From Halobacillus litoralis (GTDB taxonomy: Bacteria; Bacillota; Bacilli; Bacillales; Halobacillaceae), in contig NZ_WMFA01000005.1 of NCBI RefSeq assembly GCF_009856445.1, positions 62,001 to 126,000 of the forward strand: a DNA stretch of 64,000 nucleotides, given 5' to 3'. Both the position numbers and the translations under genes were made by a program. Shown piece after piece: positions 62,683 through 64,000 of this stretch (within the stretch, counting starts at the first letter, position 1; each line of letters opens with the position of its first letter). The notes beneath the pieces were generated by a model that did not search any database, was not told the origin of the DNA, and saw only the letters and a program-made list of their open reading frames with translations.

Positions 62683-63999
62683 TTTGTTTCCTCCTCTTGT
62701 TCTACTTTTTCAACCTCACGCACAACGATACGTGAACCTTCTGTTTTTATAATTTTCACTGCTTGATGCACAGGAATGAAACCACCTTCAGTCACGACAT
62801 CCAACCGTTCACCATCAAAATCCGCTGTCCCGGAAGGTCGGAGTGGCGTAATCGTTTCTCCTTCCATACCGATTAAATCCAAACGGTTTTGTGAAGATAC
62901 ATAACCTTGTTCAGATGAAGTGGAATCATTCAAAATAATATGACGAAAGAATCCTCTTTCCAAACCAACGAATTTAAATAGTACAATGGATACAACAATC
63001 GTTACTAAAAGAGCAATGCCTATACTCATGGCCATGTGCCCCATATCCGCTGATGAAAGCATCAATGAGGATACAATTGCAACGACCCCCGCTATCCCTG
63101 CAATACCTCCTGGTAAAAAGAATTCAGCTATCACTAACCCAATCCCTAAAATAAGGAGTATAATCGCTTCGTATCCTGCAAGCCCAGCCACAATATGACC
63201 ATAAAAAAACAGGACGAGCGAGAGCGCTCCCATTGTTCCTGGTATACCAAACCCCGGCGAATACAATTCAACTACAAGACCAATACTTGCGATGGATAAT
63301 AAGATCGGAATAACAACAGGATCTGTCAGGAATCTGGCAATGTTCTCGGAAAGAGTAGGGGTCTCCTCTATGACGGTTGCATCAGACAAACCAAGCACAC
63401 TGAGAAGCTCATTACGGTCATCCACAATCCCTTCAGCATAGCCTACCTCTTCCGCATCCGTTGCCCCCAATGTTAAAAATTCTCCTTCAGGAGCTCCATA
63501 ATCCTTTAAATCAACGGATGCATCCGCCATAGCCCGTGCATATAAAGGGTCACGCCCTGTAGACTCAGCCGCGGCTACCATAGCTGAAATCCAGGCTGAT
63601 TGAGCCTTTTTATCAGCAGCTGTCCCATCAGAATTAATAACCCCGGAAGCCCCCATGGTCGCTGTCTGTTTCATGTAGATAGCATCTGCGTTTAAAGCAA
63701 TGTACGAACCAGCCGAATAGGCCCTGTTCGTTACAAATGCACTATTCGGAACATCCAAATCCTGAAAGATTTGTCCGATGTCGCCTGCCGCATCCACGCG
63801 GCCTCCCGGCGTATCGATTTCAAATATGATATGATCCACACCATTTTCACGAGCTTCTTCTGTCGTTCGGGTGAGGAACGCAGCCATCCCACGCTCTACT
63901 GTATCTTTTACTGGAATGACGTAAACCGTCTGACCTTCTCCGTCTGCCTGAACAGATGATTGAAGATGGAAAAATGATAAAACGCTTCCTAAAAGGATG
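62679..63999 (-). CDS. yqeZ: NfeD-type membrane serine protease YqeZ, N terminus cut by window edge
   Basis: The frame is open to the right edge, so the first ATG seen inside (63887) is not the start; about 439 codons are visible. Part of a signal sequence ([16 protein letters not shown]) is at the edge. A ClpP-class protease domain follows, with Ser in [11 protein letters not shown] and a Lys near DKKAQS. Four or five membrane helices come next, then an OB-fold NfeD domain at the C terminus. It partners with FloA, to which it is coupled. Confidence 0.9.
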   Translation of the reverse strand, partial: ILLGSVLSFFHLQSSVQADGEGQTVYVIPVKDTVERGMAAFLTRTTEEARENGVDHIIFEIDTPGGRVDAAGDIGQIFQDLDVPNSAFVTNRAYSAGSYIALNADAIYMKQTATMGASGVINSDGTAADKKAQSAWISAMVAAAESTGRDPLYARAMADASVDLKDYGAPEGEFLTLGATDAEEVGYAEGIVDDRNELLSVLGLSDATVIEETPTLSENIARFLTDPVVIPILLSIASIGLVVELYSPGFGIPGTMGALSLVLFFYGHIVAGLAGYEAIILLILGIGLVIAEFFLPGGIAGIAGVVAIVSSLMLSSADMGHMAMSIGIALLVTIVVSIVLFKFVGLERGFFRHIILNDSTSSEQGYVSSQNRLDLIGMEGETITPLRPSGTADFDGERLDVVTEGGFIPVHQAVKIIKTEGSRIVVREVEKVEQEEETK

Positions 64000-64000
64000 A

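Overview
The window is a stretch of core chromosome from a low-GC, endospore-forming Firmicute of the family Bacillaceae. Its gene order is largely collinear with the B. subtilis region running from yqhH through comG, yqgZ-yqgE, sodA, ispG, sigA-dnaG, glyQS, recO-era and phoH to yqeZ. Acidic protein surfaces (for example the PstS linker) and the mix of inserted genes suggest a moderately halophilic relative such as Halobacillus or Thalassobacillus. That genus guess is inference. No insertion sequence, prophage, CRISPR array or rRNA was seen. Both window edges cut a gene: a YqhH-like helicase on the left and the NfeD-type protease YqeZ on the right.

Layout. 1-2.4 kb: yqhH-yqhG, then yqzE and aroK facing them. 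2.4-6.3 kb: the seven-gene comG competence pilus operon, behind what looks like a sigma-H promoter. 6.3-9.8 kb: stress regulator mgsR (sigma-B-like promoter), small genes yqgY and yqgW, hydrolase yqgX, and an inserted FetAB-type ABC transporter whose 5' leader may fold into a three-way-junction RNA. 10-20 kb: an LTA synthase (yqgS) with an ECF-type promoter, glcK-yqgQ, an orphan spoVAF, an unknown membrane-anchored protein, rhomboid gluP, yqgO, ldh, yqgN and rpmG. 20-29 kb: a two-gene unit of unknown function, the pstSCAB-phoU operon behind a four-repeat PHO box, pbpA, an MFS transporter and Mn-type sodA. 30-35 kb: a five-tRNA operon, a Na/Pi cotransporter, a chemoreceptor and an NfeD-like protein. 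35-45 kb: ispG, a lytic transglycosylase, yqfT, nfo, cshB, ispH, yqfO-trmK, cccA. 45-64 kb: one long leftward housekeeping block: sigA-dnaG-yqxD, yqfL-ccpN, T-box-controlled glyQS, recO-yqzL-era, dgkA-ybeY-pgpH, phoH-yqfD-yqfC, then yqfB-floA-yqeZ.

Themes. Phosphate handling is clustered (Pst, PhoU, Na/Pi carrier with a PhoU-like tail). Envelope genes are many (LTA synthase, PBP2, lytic transglycosylase, flotillin/NfeD, undecaprenol kinase, c-di-AMP phosphodiesterase). Both iron-sulfur enzymes that end the MEP isoprenoid pathway (IspG, IspH) are present. Many start codons were moved downstream of the longest open frame because a good Shine-Dalgarno sequence sits in front of an internal ATG, TTG or GTG.

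No wholly new multi-gene system is proven. The best leads are the sigma-H-type promoter of comG, the possible structured leader of the FetAB operon, the ECF promoter on the LTA synthase, and the unknown pair at 19959-20782.
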